In this document: piece by piece, positions 21,877 through 36,885 of the stretch | Layout of the letters: the number at the start of each line of letters is the position of its first letter | How positions within the stretch are numbered: position 1 is the first letter of the stretch | Assembly (NCBI GenBank): GCA_902604035.1 | Contig: CACKXG010000001.1 | Location: 1 to 64,000 of the forward strand | DNA: 64,000 nucleotides | Origin: an uncultured Pelagibacteraceae bacterium | GTDB lineage: Bacteria; Pseudomonadota; Alphaproteobacteria; Pelagibacterales; Pelagibacteraceae | Direction: 5' to 3' | Position numbers and translations under genes: made by a program | The notes under the pieces: model-generated | What the model was told of the DNA's origin: nothing | The model's database searches: none | The model's input: only the letters and a program-made list of their open reading frames with translations

Positions 21877-23012
21877 AAAAAATTAAATTTGTATTATTAA
21901 TTTTTTTTTCCGTTTTTTATTTAAATAAAACAGTTATTTCAGCTGAAATTGATATTTATAAAAAAATTGATCTCTTCGGTGAGGTTCTAGAAAAAATTAA
22001 TAAAGAGTATGTTGATGAGTTCAACCAATCTGAGAGTATGGACTCTGCTATCAATGGACTTTTACAATCCTTAGATCCTTATTCATCCTACATGTCTCCT
22101 AAAATTTTTGATGAAATGCAAACAGAAACCAGTGGTGAATTTGGTGGACTAGGAATTGAAGTTAGCATGGAGGCTGGTGTGGTAAAAGTAATTTCACCAA
22201 TAGATGATACACCTGCATCTAGGGCTGGATTAAAAGCTGGTGATTACATAGTCAAAATAAATGATGTCCAGGTTCAAGGAAAATCATTAAGTGAAGCTGT
22301 TGATTTAATGAGAGGACCTGTAGGTTCTGGAATAGAGTTAACAGTAAGACGAAGAGGCGAAAGAAAAGCGCTAACATTTAATATCATAAGAGAAGTTATT
22401 CAGGTTCAATCTGTAAAATCTGAAATTATAGATGAAAATATTGGATACATCAGGCTTACTTCATTTAACGATAACAGTAGTGATCAAATAGAAAAACAAA
22501 TTAAAAAACTTAAGAAAGATAAAAACTTAAATTCATTTATTTTAGATTTAAGAAATAATCCTGGAGGTCTTTTATCTCAAGCAATAAAGATATCAGATTT
22601 TTTTCTGGAAAATGGAGAGATAGTTTCAACAAAAAGCAGAAAAAAATCTGAAAATAGAAAATGGTTTGCAAAAAAAGGAGATATTACCGATGGAAAAACA
22701 CTATTGGTTTTAATTAACTATGGTTCAGCATCTGCATCTGAAATTGTTGCTGGAGCTTTAAAGGATCACAAAAGAGCAATCATCGTTGGTGAAAATAGCT
22801 TTGGTAAAGGTTCTGTCCAATCCATTATTCCTTTAAAAAATCGTGGTGCTATCAGATTAACTGTAGCAAAATATTATCTTCCTTCTGGAAAATCCATTTC
22901 TGAAGTAGGTGTTAGACCAGATATTGAAGTAAATGAAGAAGGTGATGATTTTAGAATAAAAACTGATACTGATAATCAATTAAACTACGCTATTAAGTTA
23001 CTTAACGGATAA
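21873..23012 (+). CDS. ctpA: C-terminal processing peptidase (S41 family, PDZ)
   Basis: Signal-like N-terminus MKKIKFVLLIFFSVFYLNKTVISA; GGLGIEVSMEAGVVKVISPIDDTPASRAGLKAGD; NYGSASASEIVAGALKDH; GKGSVQ. Confidence 0.93.
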   Translation: MKKIKFVLLIFFSVFYLNKTVISAEIDIYKKIDLFGEVLEKINKEYVDEFNQSESMDSAINGLLQSLDPYSSYMSPKIFDEMQTETSGEFGGLGIEVSMEAGVVKVISPIDDTPASRAGLKAGDYIVKINDVQVQGKSLSEAVDLMRGPVGSGIELTVRRRGERKALTFNIIREVIQVQSVKSEIIDENIGYIRLTSFNDNSSDQIEKQIKKLKKDKNLNSFILDLRNNPGGLLSQAIKISDFFLENGEIVSTKSRKKSENRKWFAKKGDITDGKTLLVLINYGSASASEIVAGALKDHKRAIIVGENSFGKGSVQSIIPLKNRGAIRLTVAKYYLPSGKSISEVGVRPDIEVNEEGDDFRIKTDTDNQLNYAIKLLNG

Positions 23013-23013
23013 T

Positions 23014-23487
23014 ATGAATAAAAATTTAAAGGATTTACCACTGAGAAGTGGGGTCGGAATTGTGTTATTAAATAAAGAAAATAAAGTATTCGTAGCGAAA
23101 AGAATAGATAATCCTAAAAATTATTGGCAAATGCCTCAGGGTGGTGTTGATGAGGGAGAGGATAATTTAAAAGCTGCATTTAGAGAACTAGAGGAAGAAA
23201 CAAGTATCAAAAGTGTAGAACTTATAAAAGAATTAGATGGTACATTAACCTATGATTTGCCTGATAGATTACTAGGTATTATTTGGAAAGGTAAGTACAA
23301 AGGTCAGAAGCAAAAATGGTTTTTAATGCGATTTATTGGAAATGATAATGAAATAAATATTAATACATCTAATCCAGAATTTTTAGATTGGAAGTGGATT
23401 GACTTAGATTTAATTACTGATGTTGTTGTTGACTTTAAACATCATGTTTACAAAGAACTCAAAGAAAAAGTAAAAAAATTAATTTAG
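23014..23487 (+). CDS. rppH: RNA pyrophosphohydrolase (Nudix)
   Basis: RSGVGIVLLNKENKVFVAKRID...YWQMPQGGVDEGEDNLKAAFRELEEETSI. Confidence 0.93.
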   Translation: MNKNLKDLPLRSGVGIVLLNKENKVFVAKRIDNPKNYWQMPQGGVDEGEDNLKAAFRELEEETSIKSVELIKELDGTLTYDLPDRLLGIIWKGKYKGQKQKWFLMRFIGNDNEININTSNPEFLDWKWIDLDLITDVVVDFKHHVYKELKEKVKKLI

Positions 23488-23870
23488 AGTTTTTAAAACT
23501 TCAACTTTTTGGTCTGCTAAATATTTAGATTGATCGTTAATATCGGTTTTATTAGCCTCTTCTTCTGCCTGTTTAAGTAAATCTTGTTGCTTTGATTTAT
23601 CCATATCAGCAAGATTAAAAATTGTACTTGTTAGAATAGATAGATTGTTATTTTTAAACTCAACAATCCCATCTTCAACATAGTAATTTTCATCACCTGA
23701 TTTTGATAAAATCTTTATTATCCCAGGTTTTAAAAAGGAAATAATAGAAATATGATCCTTTAATATTCCCATCTCTCCTTCAAAAGCAGGGACCACAACT
23801 TCTGAAACATCATCTTTTACTAAAAAAGATTTTTCAGGATTTACTATTTCAACTTTAAACCCTTCGCTCA

Positions 23871-23871
<1 letters not shown>
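23479..23871 (-). CDS. atpC: ATP synthase F1 epsilon subunit
   Basis: FKVEIVNPEKSFLVKDDVSEVVVPAFEGEMGILKDHISII; follows atpD. Confidence 0.93.
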
Positions 23872-26164
<2,293 letters not shown>

Positions 26165-26170
26165 AAATTA

Positions 26171-27706
26171 TTAAGATTTAAAATTTCCTTTTAATTGAGT
26201 GATTACCTCAACAAGTAATTTTTCTTTATCTTCTTCAAGTTTTCCTGAAGTTAAAATTGAATCGATAATCTCAGGCTTATCTGATCTACATTTTTCAATA
26301 ATTTTGCTCTCAAATTCAGCAACGTCTTTTAAATCAATATCATCAAGATAACCTTTCACTCCACAAAATACTGAAATAACTTGTTCTGCAACAGTCATCG
26401 GTGAATATTGTTTTTGTTTTAAAAGTTCAGTTAGTTTAGAGCCTCTATTCAAAAGCTGCTGAGTAGATGCATCTAAATCAGATCCGAATTGAGCAAAAGC
26501 TGCCATTTCTCTGTATTGTGCTAACTCTAGTTTCATTGAACCAGAAACTTTTTTCATCGCTTTTGTTTGAGCTGATGAACCAACCCTAGATACTGATAAA
26601 CCTACGTTAATTGCAGGTCTTATACCTTGGTTAAATAGTTCTGTTTCAAGGAAAATTTGTCCGTCTGTAATTGAAATAACGTTAGTTGGAATAAACGCGG
26701 ATACGTCTCCACCTTGTGTTTCAATAATTGGCAGTGCAGTAAGTGATCCACCTCCATGTTCGTCACTTAATTTAGCTGCTCTTTCAAGTAATCTGCTATG
26801 AAGATAAAATACATCTCCAGGATAAGCCTCACGTCCTGGAGGTCTTCTTAATAGCAATGACATTTGTCTATAAGCAACTGCTTGTTTAGACAAATCATCA
26901 TAAATTATTAACGCATGCATTCCATTATCTCTAAAATACTCTCCCATAGCACAACCTGTGTATGGTGCTAAAAATTGTAAAGGAGCAGAGTCCGACGCAG
27001 TAGCAGCAACGATTGTTGTGTACTCCATAGCTCCAGCTTCTTCTAATGTTTTTTGAATTTGTCTTACTGTTGATCTTTTTTGTCCAACTGCAACGTATAT
27101 ACAATACAGTTTTTGTTTTTCATCACCAGATTCATTGATTTTTTTTTGATTAATTATTGCATCTACTGCAACTGCTGTTTTACCAGTTTGTCTATCACCG
27201 ATAATTAATTCCCTTTGCCCTCTTCCAATCGGAACTAGACTATCAATTGATTTAAGACCAGTTTGCATTGGTTCACTTACTGATTGTCGTGGAATAATAC
27301 CAGGAGCTTTTACTTCAACCCTGCTTTTTTTAATTCCTTTATCTAATGGTCCTTTTCCATCAATAGGATTTCCTAAACCATCCACTACTCTTCCTAATAA
27401 TTCTTTTCCAACTGGAGTATCAACAATATTACCCGTTCTTTTTACTACATCCCCTTCTTTAACATTTCTATCATCACCAAAAATTACGACACCAACGTTT
27501 TCACTTTCTAAGTTTAGAGCCATACCTTTTGAACCATCTGCAAACTCTACCATTTCACCAGCTTGAACATTATCCAAACCATAAATCCTAGCAATACCGT
27601 CTCCAACTGATAAAACTTGACCAACTTCTGTGACTTCTGCTTTATCACCAAAATTTTTAATTTGTTCTTTTAATATTTTTGTAACTTCTGAAGGATTTAT
27701 TTCCAT
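26171..27706 (-). CDS. atpA: ATP synthase F1 alpha subunit
   Basis: [58 protein letters not shown]. Confidence 0.98.
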   Translation of the reverse strand: MEINPSEVTKILKEQIKNFGDKAEVTEVGQVLSVGDGIARIYGLDNVQAGEMVEFADGSKGMALNLESENVGVVIFGDDRNVKEGDVVKRTGNIVDTPVGKELLGRVVDGLGNPIDGKGPLDKGIKKSRVEVKAPGIIPRQSVSEPMQTGLKSIDSLVPIGRGQRELIIGDRQTGKTAVAVDAIINQKKINESGDEKQKLYCIYVAVGQKRSTVRQIQKTLEEAGAMEYTTIVAATASDSAPLQFLAPYTGCAMGEYFRDNGMHALIIYDDLSKQAVAYRQMSLLLRRPPGREAYPGDVFYLHSRLLERAAKLSDEHGGGSLTALPIIETQGGDVSAFIPTNVISITDGQIFLETELFNQGIRPAINVGLSVSRVGSSAQTKAMKKVSGSMKLELAQYREMAAFAQFGSDLDASTQQLLNRGSKLTELLKQKQYSPMTVAEQVISVFCGVKGYLDDIDLKDVAEFESKIIEKCRSDKPEIIDSILTSGKLEEDKEKLLVEVITQLKGNFKS

Positions 27707-28264
27707 TTATGCCTCTATCATTCTATTTTCGATTTGTTGTAATTTATTTTTAATTGAGGTATCGACCATAGTACTTCCTACTTGTACTACCAAACCTCCT
27801 ATTAAACTTTCGTCATGTTTGTAGTTTAATTTTATTTTTGAGCTAAAATTTTTTGTTAACTCCTCTGTAATTTTTGCAATTTCTTCATTAGATAATTCTT
27901 TTGCTGATTTTAATTCTGCCTTAAGTTCACCTCTTTTTCTTGAACAAATCTCAATAAAGCTTTTAAGGATACGCTCAATAAAAAAGAAACGTCTTTTTTG
28001 AATTAAGAAACTTAAAAAATTTTTAAATAAAGACTCAAATTTATTATTTTCAGAGATTGTATTGATTACTTTTAATAAATCTTCTTGGTTTGTAGTTGGA
28101 TCTTTAATCAAATTAGAAAAATCTTCACTTTGCTCAATTAAATTAAGAATAGATGAAGACTGATCTTCGATCTGACTTAAAAGATTGTTTTCCTCTGAAA
28201 GTTCAAAAAGCGCAAGAGAATACCTTTCAGCTGAAGTTATTGAAAATCCGGTGTCTTTACTCAA
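27707..28264 (-). CDS. atpH: ATP synthase F1 delta subunit
   Basis: RYSLALFELSEENNLLSQIEDQ; C-terminal DESLIGGLVVQVGSTMVDTSIKNKLQQIE; upstream of atpA. Confidence 0.94.
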   Translation of the reverse strand: MSKDTGFSITSAERYSLALFELSEENNLLSQIEDQSSSILNLIEQSEDFSNLIKDPTTNQEDLLKVINTISENNKFESLFKNFLSFLIQKRRFFFIERILKSFIEICSRKRGELKAELKSAKELSNEEIAKITEELTKNFSSKIKLNYKHDESLIGGLVVQVGSTMVDTSIKNKLQQIENRMIEA

Positions 28265-28309
28265 CTTGGTTCCTCTATAATGTTGAAGATTATTTAAAAA
28301 TCACGCCCT

Positions 28310-28337
28310 AAATAGCATATGACCCTTATGTCTTCAA
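28310..28337 (-). promoter_or_regulatory. Candidate promoter for the atpHAGDC operon
   Basis: On the minus strand TTGAAG (28337-28332), 16-nt spacer, CTATTT (28315-28310). Weak consensus match. Confidence 0.3.
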
Positions 28338-28347
28338 GTAGCGGATT

Positions 28348-28371
28348 CGTAAAAAAGGCCTCTTTTTTGCG
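28348..28371 (-). terminator. Candidate intrinsic terminator just after priA
   Basis: Imperfect hairpin on the minus strand, CGCAAAAAAGAGGCCTTTTTTACG, immediately after the priA stop and ending in a T6 tract. Low-GC stem. Confidence 0.4.
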
Positions 28372-28372
28372 G

Positions 28373-30328
28373 TTAATTGAAGTTAATTGGATCAACATCA
28401 ACTGAAAGTTTTATTCCAGAAGAAAATTTATATTTTGGAATAATTTTTGCAAGAGAGCTTTGTAGTTTCATGGATTTTAAGCCTCTGATTAAAAATCTAA
28501 TTCTAAATTTTCTCTTTAATCTAAATAATGGGGCATTCACAGGCCCTAATATTTTTCCTTCAATTTTATTTTCAATGAAATTTTTAAAATTAATAGCTTC
28601 TTTTTCTAATTTAATTTCATTATCTCCCGTTAGGATTAAAGAAATAAACCTTTGAAATGGAGGTAGTTTATTTTTTTTTCTTATCTCTAGTTCTCTTTCT
28701 AAAAAAATATCTGGATTTTTACTTGTAATTTCTGAAATCATCTTAGTATTATTTTCATAAGTTTGAAAATATACCGTTGCTGGTTTTCCTGTTCTTCCTG
28801 CACGTCCTGAAAGTTGATGATAGAGCTGCAAATTTTTTTCAGCACCTCTTAAATCATGTCCTTGAGATGAAAGATCGATATCAACAACTACAATGCAATT
28901 TAAGCTTGGAAAATGAAAACCTTTCGAAATTAATTGAGTTCCAACTAAAATATGCGTTTCATTATTTATAATTTTATCTATTTTTTCTTTAGAATCTTTT
29001 TTATTCATTGTGTCACTTGAAAAAATCTCTATTTTTTTTCCAGGGAATTTTCTTTTTACCTCTTCTGAAATTCTCTCAACACCAGGGCCGCTAAAAATAA
29101 ATTCACAATTACCTTCTTTTGTACAGTCCCTTTTAAGATCGGATTTGTATCCACAATAATGACATAATAAGTTATTTTTATTTTTATGATAAACTAAATT
29201 GATACTACAATTTGGACATGTGAAACTTGTAAAACACTTATTACATAAAGCATTTGGAGAAAAACCTCTTCTGTTTAAAAAAAACAAAACTTGATCTTTT
29301 TTTTCTAAATGTAAATTAACTTTTTCAATAATTTTATTTGATAGCCATGATTGTTTTTCAAGTTTGGTATTATTTAAATTAATAATTTCATAATTAGGTA
29401 AAGATGCGTTTTGATATCTTTCATTTATTCTAGAAACCTCGTATTTACCCTTTTTAATATTTTCAAAAGTTTCTATTGAAGGAACAGCAGTAATCAAATT
29501 TATTGGAATGTTTTCAAAAGATGCTCTAGAAATTGCCATATCACGAGCATTGTAGGTTATGCCTTCATCTTGTTTAAATGATTGATCATGTTCCTCATCA
29601 ACAATTATCATTCCTAATTTTTTAAATGGTAAAAATAATGAAGACCTTGCACCAATAATTATTTTTATTTTACCATTAGAAACGCCGCTCCAAATTAATT
29701 CTTTCTTTTTTTTTGAAATACCTGAGTGCCAAACTGCGGGCTTAAAACCAAAATATTCTAAAAATTTTTGTTCAAACTGACTAGTTAAACCTATTTCTGG
29801 TAATAAAATTAATCCTTGAAAACCCTTCTCTATCAATGGTTTTAATGCTTCAAAATAAACTAAAGTTTTTCCTGATCCAGTTGTGCCTTGTAAAACATGA
29901 ACTCTAAATTTTTTATTTGAAGCATTCATTTTTTTTAGAGATTTATTTTGATCACTAGATAGCTTGATTAAGGTTTGTTTAATTTTGCTATCAAATATTT
30001 GATAAAGTTTATTTTCTTTGTTCTCTACCACATTACTAGTTAAGAGTACTAACTTTAAAGCCATACCCTTTGGGATAAGATTATATTCTGCAAACCAATT
30101 TAAAAAATTTATTGTATTTTTTTTTAACGGAGTAACGTCTAATTTCTTGATTATATTTTTAGTCTTAAAATTTTTATTATTATTTTTTTCAAATTCGTCC
30201 CAAACAACACCAGTAATTTTTGATTTTCCAAAAGGTACCATTACATAATCACCAACTTTAAGCTTTAAACTACTTTCATAAGTGAATGGATGATTAAAAA
30301 TATTTGGTACAAGAATCGGATATTTCAT
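28373..30328 (-). CDS. priA: Primosomal protein N' (PriA helicase)
   Basis: LQGTTGSGKTLVYFEALKPLIEKG; GARSSLFLPFKKLGMIIVDEEHDQSFKQDEGITYNARDMA; zinc-binding CxxC motifs; LIGTQ-like HILVGTQLISKGFHFPSLNCIVVVDID. Confidence 0.95.
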   Translation of the reverse strand: MKYPILVPNIFNHPFTYESSLKLKVGDYVMVPFGKSKITGVVWDEFEKNNNKNFKTKNIIKKLDVTPLKKNTINFLNWFAEYNLIPKGMALKLVLLTSNVVENKENKLYQIFDSKIKQTLIKLSSDQNKSLKKMNASNKKFRVHVLQGTTGSGKTLVYFEALKPLIEKGFQGLILLPEIGLTSQFEQKFLEYFGFKPAVWHSGISKKKKELIWSGVSNGKIKIIIGARSSLFLPFKKLGMIIVDEEHDQSFKQDEGITYNARDMAISRASFENIPINLITAVPSIETFENIKKGKYEVSRINERYQNASLPNYEIINLNNTKLEKQSWLSNKIIEKVNLHLEKKDQVLFFLNRRGFSPNALCNKCFTSFTCPNCSINLVYHKNKNNLLCHYCGYKSDLKRDCTKEGNCEFIFSGPGVERISEEVKRKFPGKKIEIFSSDTMNKKDSKEKIDKIINNETHILVGTQLISKGFHFPSLNCIVVVDIDLSSQGHDLRGAEKNLQLYHQLSGRAGRTGKPATVYFQTYENNTKMISEITSKNPDIFLERELEIRKKNKLPPFQRFISLILTGDNEIKLEKEAINFKNFIENKIEGKILGPVNAPLFRLKRKFRIRFLIRGLKSMKLQSSLAKIIPKYKFSSGIKLSVDVDPINFN

Positions 30329-30350
30329 ATTTTTATACTATGAAAAAAAA

Positions 30351-31751
30351 TTAAGAGTGTATTGCTCTTTTATCTACTGATAAAGCAGCTTCTTTAACTG
30401 CTTCAGAAAATGTTGGATGAGCATGACAAGTTCGGGCGATATCTTCTGCACTTGCACCAAATTCCATTGCAACACCAATCTCTGCAATTAATTCTCCTGC
30501 ATGAGGTCCAATTATATGTGCACCTAATACCTTATCTGTTTGCTCATCAGCTAAAATCTTAACAAAACCTTCTGCATCATCTATGGCCTTAGCTCTTGAA
30601 TTAGCCATAAACGAAAATTTCCCTACTTTATATTTTTTATTTAATTCTTTTAATTGTTCCTCAGTTTTACCGATTGATGCTACTTCTGGTGTTGTATAAA
30701 CTACTCCTGGGATTGTATCGTAATTTACATGTCCAGATTGACCAACTATGTTTTCTGCAACTGCTATACCTTCGTCCTCTGCTTTATGTGCAAGCATTGG
30801 ACCAACAATTACATCGCCTATTGCATAAATATTTTCAACGTTAGTTTTAAAAATTTTATCAGTTTTAATTCTATTTCTTTCATCAAGATCTACTCCTACA
30901 GACTCTAGGTTCAAACCATCTGTATTAGGTTTTCTACCAACAGAAATCAAAACAACATCACACTCAAAATTATTTTTATTACCGTCTTTATCTACTGTTG
31001 AAACCACTGCACCAGCTGCATTTTTTTTAATTGTTTCAACTTTATTTTGCATATTAAATTTCATTCCCTGTTTTTTTAATATTTTCATAAATTCTGATGA
31101 GATTTCTTTATCCATTCCAGGTGTAATATGATCTAAAAATTCAACAACTTGCACCTCTGCTCCAAGTCTTGACCATACAGATCCCATCTCCAATCCTATA
31201 TAGCCTCCTCCTACTACAACCATTTTCTTAGGTACCTTTTCTAACTTTAAAGCACCTGTTGATGAGACAATTGTTTTCTCATCTATTTCTATTCCTGGTA
31301 ATGAAACTGGAACTGATCCTGTTGCAATAACTGTTTTTTCTGTTTGGATGATGGTTTCTTTATTTTTATCATCCTTTATTAAAATTTCATTTTTAGATTT
31401 AAAACTTCCGTGTCCTTTAAAATAAGTAACTTTGTTTTTTTTCAAAAGAAACTCAACACCTTTTGTAAGAACGGTTACAGCTTTATCTTTGCTTTTCATC
31501 ATTTTGTTTAAATTTAATTTTACTTCACCAACTTCAATACCTTTGTTTGCTAAACTTTTTACTTTATGAAATTCTTCAGACAGATTAAGTAGGCTTTTTG
31601 ATGGGATGCAACCAACATTTAAACAAGTACCTCCCAAAGACCCTCTAGACTCTATACATGCAGTTTTTAATCCTAATTGAGCAAGTCTGATTGCACACAC
31701 ATAACCACCCGGTCCACCTCCAATAACTACAGCTTGAAATTTTTCTGACAT
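30351..31751 (-). CDS. lpd: Dihydrolipoyl dehydrogenase
   Basis: [24 protein letters not shown]...[16 protein letters not shown]; ...[16 protein letters not shown]. Confidence 0.96.
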   Translation of the reverse strand: MSEKFQAVVIGGGPGGYVCAIRLAQLGLKTACIESRGSLGGTCLNVGCIPSKSLLNLSEEFHKVKSLANKGIEVGEVKLNLNKMMKSKDKAVTVLTKGVEFLLKKNKVTYFKGHGSFKSKNEILIKDDKNKETIIQTEKTVIATGSVPVSLPGIEIDEKTIVSSTGALKLEKVPKKMVVVGGGYIGLEMGSVWSRLGAEVQVVEFLDHITPGMDKEISSEFMKILKKQGMKFNMQNKVETIKKNAAGAVVSTVDKDGNKNNFECDVVLISVGRKPNTDGLNLESVGVDLDERNRIKTDKIFKTNVENIYAIGDVIVGPMLAHKAEDEGIAVAENIVGQSGHVNYDTIPGVVYTTPEVASIGKTEEQLKELNKKYKVGKFSFMANSRAKAIDDAEGFVKILADEQTDKVLGAHIIGPHAGELIAEIGVAMEFGASAEDIARTCHAHPTFSEAVKEAALSVDKRAIHS

Positions 31752-33050
31752 TTAAATATCTAAAAACAACCTTCTAGGGTCTTCTAAGTTTTCTTTAATC
31801 ATTTTAAGGAAAGATACAGATTCTTTTCCATCAATAATTCTGTGATCATATGATAATGCTAAATACATAATTGGTCTTATTTTGATTTCACCGTCTACAA
31901 CAACAGGTCTTTCCACTATATTATGCATGCCCAACACTCCAGATTGAGGTAAATTTAGTATTGGAGTTGAAAGCATAGACCCATACACGCCTCCATTACT
32001 TATAGTAAATGTTCCTCCCTGGAGATCTTCAATCGTTAGCTTTCCATCTCGAGCTTTTTCTGAAATTTCTTTTATATTTTTTTCAATATCAGCAAAGGAT
32101 AATTCATCTGCATTTCTCAAAACTGGAACAACCAAACCCTTATCTGTTCCAACAGCAAAGCTAATATTGTAATAGTTTTTATAGACAATCTCATCTCCTT
32201 CTATTTCAGCATTCACCGCAGGGAAATTTTTTAAAGCAACCACACATGCTTTTACAAAGAAAGACATAAATCCTAATTTTATTCCATAACGAGTTTGGAA
32301 ATCCTCTTGATTTTCTTTCCTCATTTCCATCACACTGCTCATATCAACTTCGTTAAATGTTGTTAAAAGAGCAGCATTCTCTTGGGCTTGTTTTAATCTT
32401 TTTGCAATAGTCTGTCTCAACCTAGTCATCTTAATTCGTTCTTCTTCACCAAATTGAATTTTTCTTTCAGATGGTTTTGGATTTGCGCCCATCAAACTTA
32501 TTAAATCTCCTTTTAAAACTCTCCCATCTTTTCCTGAACCTTGAATTGAATTAATATCGATATTATTTTCAGTTACTATTTTTCTCACTGCTGGAGACAA
32601 GGTTGGATTAACATTTCTTTTAGGAGCAACATCTGGTTTAACTTCCTCAGTTAAAACCAATGGTTTCTCTTTGGGTTCTTCCATATCTTTTTCTTCAAAT
32701 ACTTTTGGTTCTTTTTTATTTGCATCTAATTTTATTACATTGCTCTCTACAGGAACTATTTCCTCTTGCTTGATTACTTTTTGCGTTTTTGGCGCAGATT
32801 TAACCGCTCCACCTTCTGCTGATACAGAACCTAATAACGCTCCTACTTCAACGACTGATCCATCTTGTGAATTTATCTCTGTTAACACACCAGAAATTGG
32901 AGATGGCACTTCTAAGTTTACTTTGTCTGTCTCAAGTTCTACAATTGGCTCATCTGCTTCGACTGTATCACCTGCGTTTTTTAACCATTTTGCAACAGTC
33001 GCTTCTGTTATACTTTCGCCAAGAACAGGGACTACTATTTTTTCACTCAT
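31752..33050 (-). CDS. sucB: 2-oxoglutarate dehydrogenase E2 (dihydrolipoamide succinyltransferase)
   Basis: Lipoyl motif [20 protein letters not shown]3-binding domain; catalytic [15 protein letters not shown]. Confidence 0.96.
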   Translation of the reverse strand: MSEKIVVPVLGESITEATVAKWLKNAGDTVEADEPIVELETDKVNLEVPSPISGVLTEINSQDGSVVEVGALLGSVSAEGGAVKSAPKTQKVIKQEEIVPVESNVIKLDANKKEPKVFEEKDMEEPKEKPLVLTEEVKPDVAPKRNVNPTLSPAVRKIVTENNIDINSIQGSGKDGRVLKGDLISLMGANPKPSERKIQFGEEERIKMTRLRQTIAKRLKQAQENAALLTTFNEVDMSSVMEMRKENQEDFQTRYGIKLGFMSFFVKACVVALKNFPAVNAEIEGDEIVYKNYYNISFAVGTDKGLVVPVLRNADELSFADIEKNIKEISEKARDGKLTIEDLQGGTFTISNGGVYGSMLSTPILNLPQSGVLGMHNIVERPVVVDGEIKIRPIMYLALSYDHRIIDGKESVSFLKMIKENLEDPRRLFLDI

Positions 33051-33055
33051 TAAAA

Positions 33056-35974
33056 TTAATCAAATACCTTGTTAATTATTTCTTGTTGTTGAGAATTATG
33101 CCTTTTGGCATATCCTGTTGCAGGAGTTGCGTCTGGGCTTCTTCCTATATAAGAAATTTTATTATTATTAGCCTTTAAAGTGTCTAATGTCCATTGGATA
33201 TAATCTCTAACTGAAAACCAAGCACCCATATTTTTTGGTTCTTCTTGACACCAAAAGAAATCGGCATTTTCAGCATATGGTTTTAACTCCTTAACCAAAG
33301 CTTTTGCTGGAAATGGATACAATTGTTCAATTCTATACATCACTACATCATCTCTTTTAAGCTTTTCTCTGGCATCTAACAAATCAAAATATACTTTTCC
33401 AGAACAAAGAATTACTTTTCTTATTTTAGAACTTTCTTTTAGTTTAATAAATCCTTTAGACTTAGGATCTATAGCATGATCCCACAATACTCTATGGAAA
33501 GTATTTTTTTTGTTAAAATCTTCTAAATTTGAAACACAATACTTATTTCTTAATAATGATTTTGGTGTCATTATGATTAGTGGCTTTCTGAAACTCCTAT
33601 GCATTTGTCTTCTTAAAGCATGAAAATAATTTGCTGGGGTTGTGCAGTTCATTACTTGCATATTATCGTTTGAGCATAGTTGTAAAAATCTTTCTAATCT
33701 TGCTGAAGAATGTTCTGGTCCTTGTCCTTCATATCCGTGAGGTAACAACATTACTATACCAGATGCTCTATTCCATTTTCTCTCACCAGATGCAATAAAT
33801 TGATCAATTACTACTTGAGCTCCATTAGCAAAGTCACCGAATTGTGCTTCCCAAAGTGTAAGTGTATTTGGCTCTACTAGACTATAACCATATTCAAAAC
33901 CTAAAACCGCAAGTTCAGATAAAAAACTATCTACTACTTCAAATTGTTTTTGATTTTTAGAAATATTATTCAGTGGAATGTACCTAGAATTGTCTATTTG
34001 ATTTCTTAAAACAGAATGTCGTTGACTGAATGTTCCTCTTCCAGAGTCTTGTCCTACAAGTCTAACTGGATATCCCTCCTCTAGCAAAGATCCAAAAGCT
34101 AAGGATTCAGCTGAAGACCAATCAATTCCAGTACCTTTTTCAACACTTTCTTTTCTAGCATTAAATATTTTAGAGATAGTCTTATGAATATTTTTTTCCT
34201 CAGGAATACCATTTATTTTACCTGAGATTATTTTTAATTTATTTTCATCGAAACCTGTTATACCCCTCTTATCTTTACCTCTTTCAGGTTTATATCTTGA
34301 CCATGTTCCCTCAAACCATTCTATTTTAGGTTTATAATCTTTTGCACTTTTGTATTGTTCATCAAGTAAATCTTTAAATGATTTAACATTTTGATTTAAT
34401 AATTCTTCAGTTATAGATTTTTCGTTTACTAATTTATTTCCATAAATTTTGTAAACACTGGGATGAGATCTAATTTTTTTATACATTAAAGGTTGAGTAA
34501 ATGAAGGCTCATCTCCCTCATTATGTCCAAATCTTCTATAACAAATTAAATCTACTACAACGTCTCTATTAAATTTTAATCGAAATTCAGTTGCTATTCT
34601 AGTTGCATAAACAACTGCTTCTGGATCATCACCATTAACATGAAGAATTGGAGCCTCTACCATTTTTGCAACATCAGATGGATAAGGTGAAGACCTCGCA
34701 AATCTTGGACTAGTAGTAAATCCTATCTGGTTATTAACAATAATATGAATTGTTCCACCAGTATTATGTCCTGGTAGTCCAGACATTGCAAAACATTCTG
34801 CTACAACTCCTTGACCAGCAAAGGCTGCATCCCCATGTATGAGAATAGGTATAACTTTATTTCTTTGACGGTCTTTATGAAAAAATTGTTTGGCTCTTGT
34901 TTGACCTAAAACAACTGGGTTAACAGCCTCTAAATGAGAAGGATTATCTGTTAAACTGACATGTACTGAATTTCCATCAAATTCTCTATCAGACGACGCT
35001 CCAAGATGATATTTTACATCTCCAGCACTATCTTCAGAATCAGTACTAAACTCACCAGCAAACTCATTAAAAATTTTTTTGTAAGATTTTTGTAAAACGT
35101 TTGCCAAAACGTTAAGCCTACCTCTATGAGACATACCTATTTTAACTTCTTTTATATTATTTTGACCACCAATTTTTATTATTTGTTCAAGAGCAGGTAT
35201 TAAACTTTCGCCACCATCTAAGCCAAATCTTTTTGTTCCCACATACTTTGTAGCTAAAAATTTTTCAAATCCTTCTGCCTGTACCAATTTATTTAAAATT
35301 GCCTCTTTACCATTTTTTGTAAATTGAAGTGCATTTTTATCTTGCTCTATCCTGTCCCTAAACCACTTTCTTTCATCTGGGTTTGAAATATGCATGAACT
35401 CATAACCTATTTTTCCACAGTAGGTTTTCTTCATAAACTTAAGTATTTCTTTTATATTTGCATATTTACGATTGATTACCCCGTTTAGAAAAATTTTCTT
35501 ATCGTAATTTTCTTTTTTAAAACCATAAAAATCTGGATGAAGCTCATCTAGATATTCTGACACTCTCATTTCTAAAGGATCAAGATCTGCTAATAAATGT
35601 CCTCTTAGTCTATATGCTCTAATTAATGCTACAGCACTAATAGAATCTTTGTTTGAGTCAGCAAGTAATTGAAAATTAAATTTTTCTGAAGTGTCTAATT
35701 TGACATTATCAAAATCATTTTTATCTTGTTCTTCTATTTTTTTTTGTAATTCATCAATATCAATCTTTTTTTTAGTAGGTCCCCATGATGGACCATTAAT
35801 TTCTTTTGCTATAACATTTAGTTCTTCACCAATTCCCTCAAAATAATTTGCCCAACTTTCTGGAAGATCAGCATCTTTATTTACAAACTTTAAATACATT
35901 TCTTCTATAAATGCACTATTAGATTTGTTTAAAAATGAAGTTTTTTCGAAATCAAGATTTTTTGATGAAGACAT
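33056..35974 (-). CDS. sucA: 2-oxoglutarate dehydrogenase E1
   Basis: 972 aa; [65 protein letters not shown]. Confidence 0.97.
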   Translation of the reverse strand: MSSSKNLDFEKTSFLNKSNSAFIEEMYLKFVNKDADLPESWANYFEGIGEELNVIAKEINGPSWGPTKKKIDIDELQKKIEEQDKNDFDNVKLDTSEKFNFQLLADSNKDSISAVALIRAYRLRGHLLADLDPLEMRVSEYLDELHPDFYGFKKENYDKKIFLNGVINRKYANIKEILKFMKKTYCGKIGYEFMHISNPDERKWFRDRIEQDKNALQFTKNGKEAILNKLVQAEGFEKFLATKYVGTKRFGLDGGESLIPALEQIIKIGGQNNIKEVKIGMSHRGRLNVLANVLQKSYKKIFNEFAGEFSTDSEDSAGDVKYHLGASSDREFDGNSVHVSLTDNPSHLEAVNPVVLGQTRAKQFFHKDRQRNKVIPILIHGDAAFAGQGVVAECFAMSGLPGHNTGGTIHIIVNNQIGFTTSPRFARSSPYPSDVAKMVEAPILHVNGDDPEAVVYATRIATEFRLKFNRDVVVDLICYRRFGHNEGDEPSFTQPLMYKKIRSHPSVYKIYGNKLVNEKSITEELLNQNVKSFKDLLDEQYKSAKDYKPKIEWFEGTWSRYKPERGKDKRGITGFDENKLKIISGKINGIPEEKNIHKTISKIFNARKESVEKGTGIDWSSAESLAFGSLLEEGYPVRLVGQDSGRGTFSQRHSVLRNQIDNSRYIPLNNISKNQKQFEVVDSFLSELAVLGFEYGYSLVEPNTLTLWEAQFGDFANGAQVVIDQFIASGERKWNRASGIVMLLPHGYEGQGPEHSSARLERFLQLCSNDNMQVMNCTTPANYFHALRRQMHRSFRKPLIIMTPKSLLRNKYCVSNLEDFNKKNTFHRVLWDHAIDPKSKGFIKLKESSKIRKVILCSGKVYFDLLDAREKLKRDDVVMYRIEQLYPFPAKALVKELKPYAENADFFWCQEEPKNMGAWFSVRDYIQWTLDTLKANNNKISYIGRSPDATPATGYAKRHNSQQQEIINKVFD

Positions 35975-36008
35975 CTTTTTATTTAATATATCCCTCTAAT
36001 ATTTTTTT

Positions 36009-36884
36009 TCAATTAGACAGTTTATCAAATAAAGTTTTTCCAATAATTGATGGTGATTTGGCAACTGTAATGCCACATTCTTCCATTTTTTTAATTTTAT
36101 CTTCAGCTCCACCCTTGCCACCTGATATAATGGCACCAGCATGCCCCATTCTCCTTCCTGGAGGGGCAGTAATTCCAGCAATAAATCCAACTATCGGTTT
36201 TTTAATCTTATGATTTTTTATAAAGTCAGCCGCTTCTTCTTCAGCTGTTCCACCAATTTCACCTATCATTAAAATAGATTCTGTTTCAGAGTCATTTAAA
36301 AATAAATCTAAACAATCTATAAAATTTGTTCCATTAATAGGATCACCACCAATACCAATACAAGTTGATTGACCAAGTCCATTTTCAGTTGTTTGGGCTA
36401 CTGCTTCATATGTCAATGTTCCTGACCTTGATACAATTCCAACACTTCCTCTTTTGTGAATACTTCCTGGCATAATCCCAATTTTACATTCATCTGGTGT
36501 GATTATTCCTGGACAATTGGGTCCAATTAATCTGCTATTAGAGCCAGTTAATTTTTGTCTTACCTTAAGCATATCCTGAATTGGAATACCCTCTGTTATA
36601 CAAACAATAAGTTCAATTGATGCATCAATAGCTTCAATGATTGCTGCTGCAGCAAATTTAGCAGGTACATAAATCATAGTTGCATCTGCTCCTACTTCAT
36701 TTTTTGCCTCTAAAACACTATTAAAAACTGGTCTGTCTAAATGTTTTTGTCCACCTTTTTTTGGCGTAACTCCACCAACAAGATTGGTTCCATATTTTAT
36801 AGCCTGCTCTGAATGAAATGTTCCGTGTGAGCCAGTAAATCCCTGACAAATTACTTTAGTATTTTTATTTACCAAAACCGACAT
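36009..36884 (-). CDS. sucD: Succinyl-CoA ligase alpha subunit
   Basis: [41 protein letters not shown]; phospho-His region [12 protein letters not shown]. Confidence 0.97.
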   Translation of the reverse strand: MSVLVNKNTKVICQGFTGSHGTFHSEQAIKYGTNLVGGVTPKKGGQKHLDRPVFNSVLEAKNEVGADATMIYVPAKFAAAAIIEAIDASIELIVCITEGIPIQDMLKVRQKLTGSNSRLIGPNCPGIITPDECKIGIMPGSIHKRGSVGIVSRSGTLTYEAVAQTTENGLGQSTCIGIGGDPINGTNFIDCLDLFLNDSETESILMIGEIGGTAEEEAADFIKNHKIKKPIVGFIAGITAPPGRRMGHAGAIISGGKGGAEDKIKKMEECGITVAKSPSIIGKTLFDKLSN

Positions 36885-36885
36885 T

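Noticed and set aside
32671-33178. Plus-strand ORFs of 134 and 103 aa over the sucB 5' end
   Set aside because: Antisense to the lipoyl domain and hinge of sucB; Ser/Thr-rich shadow translation.
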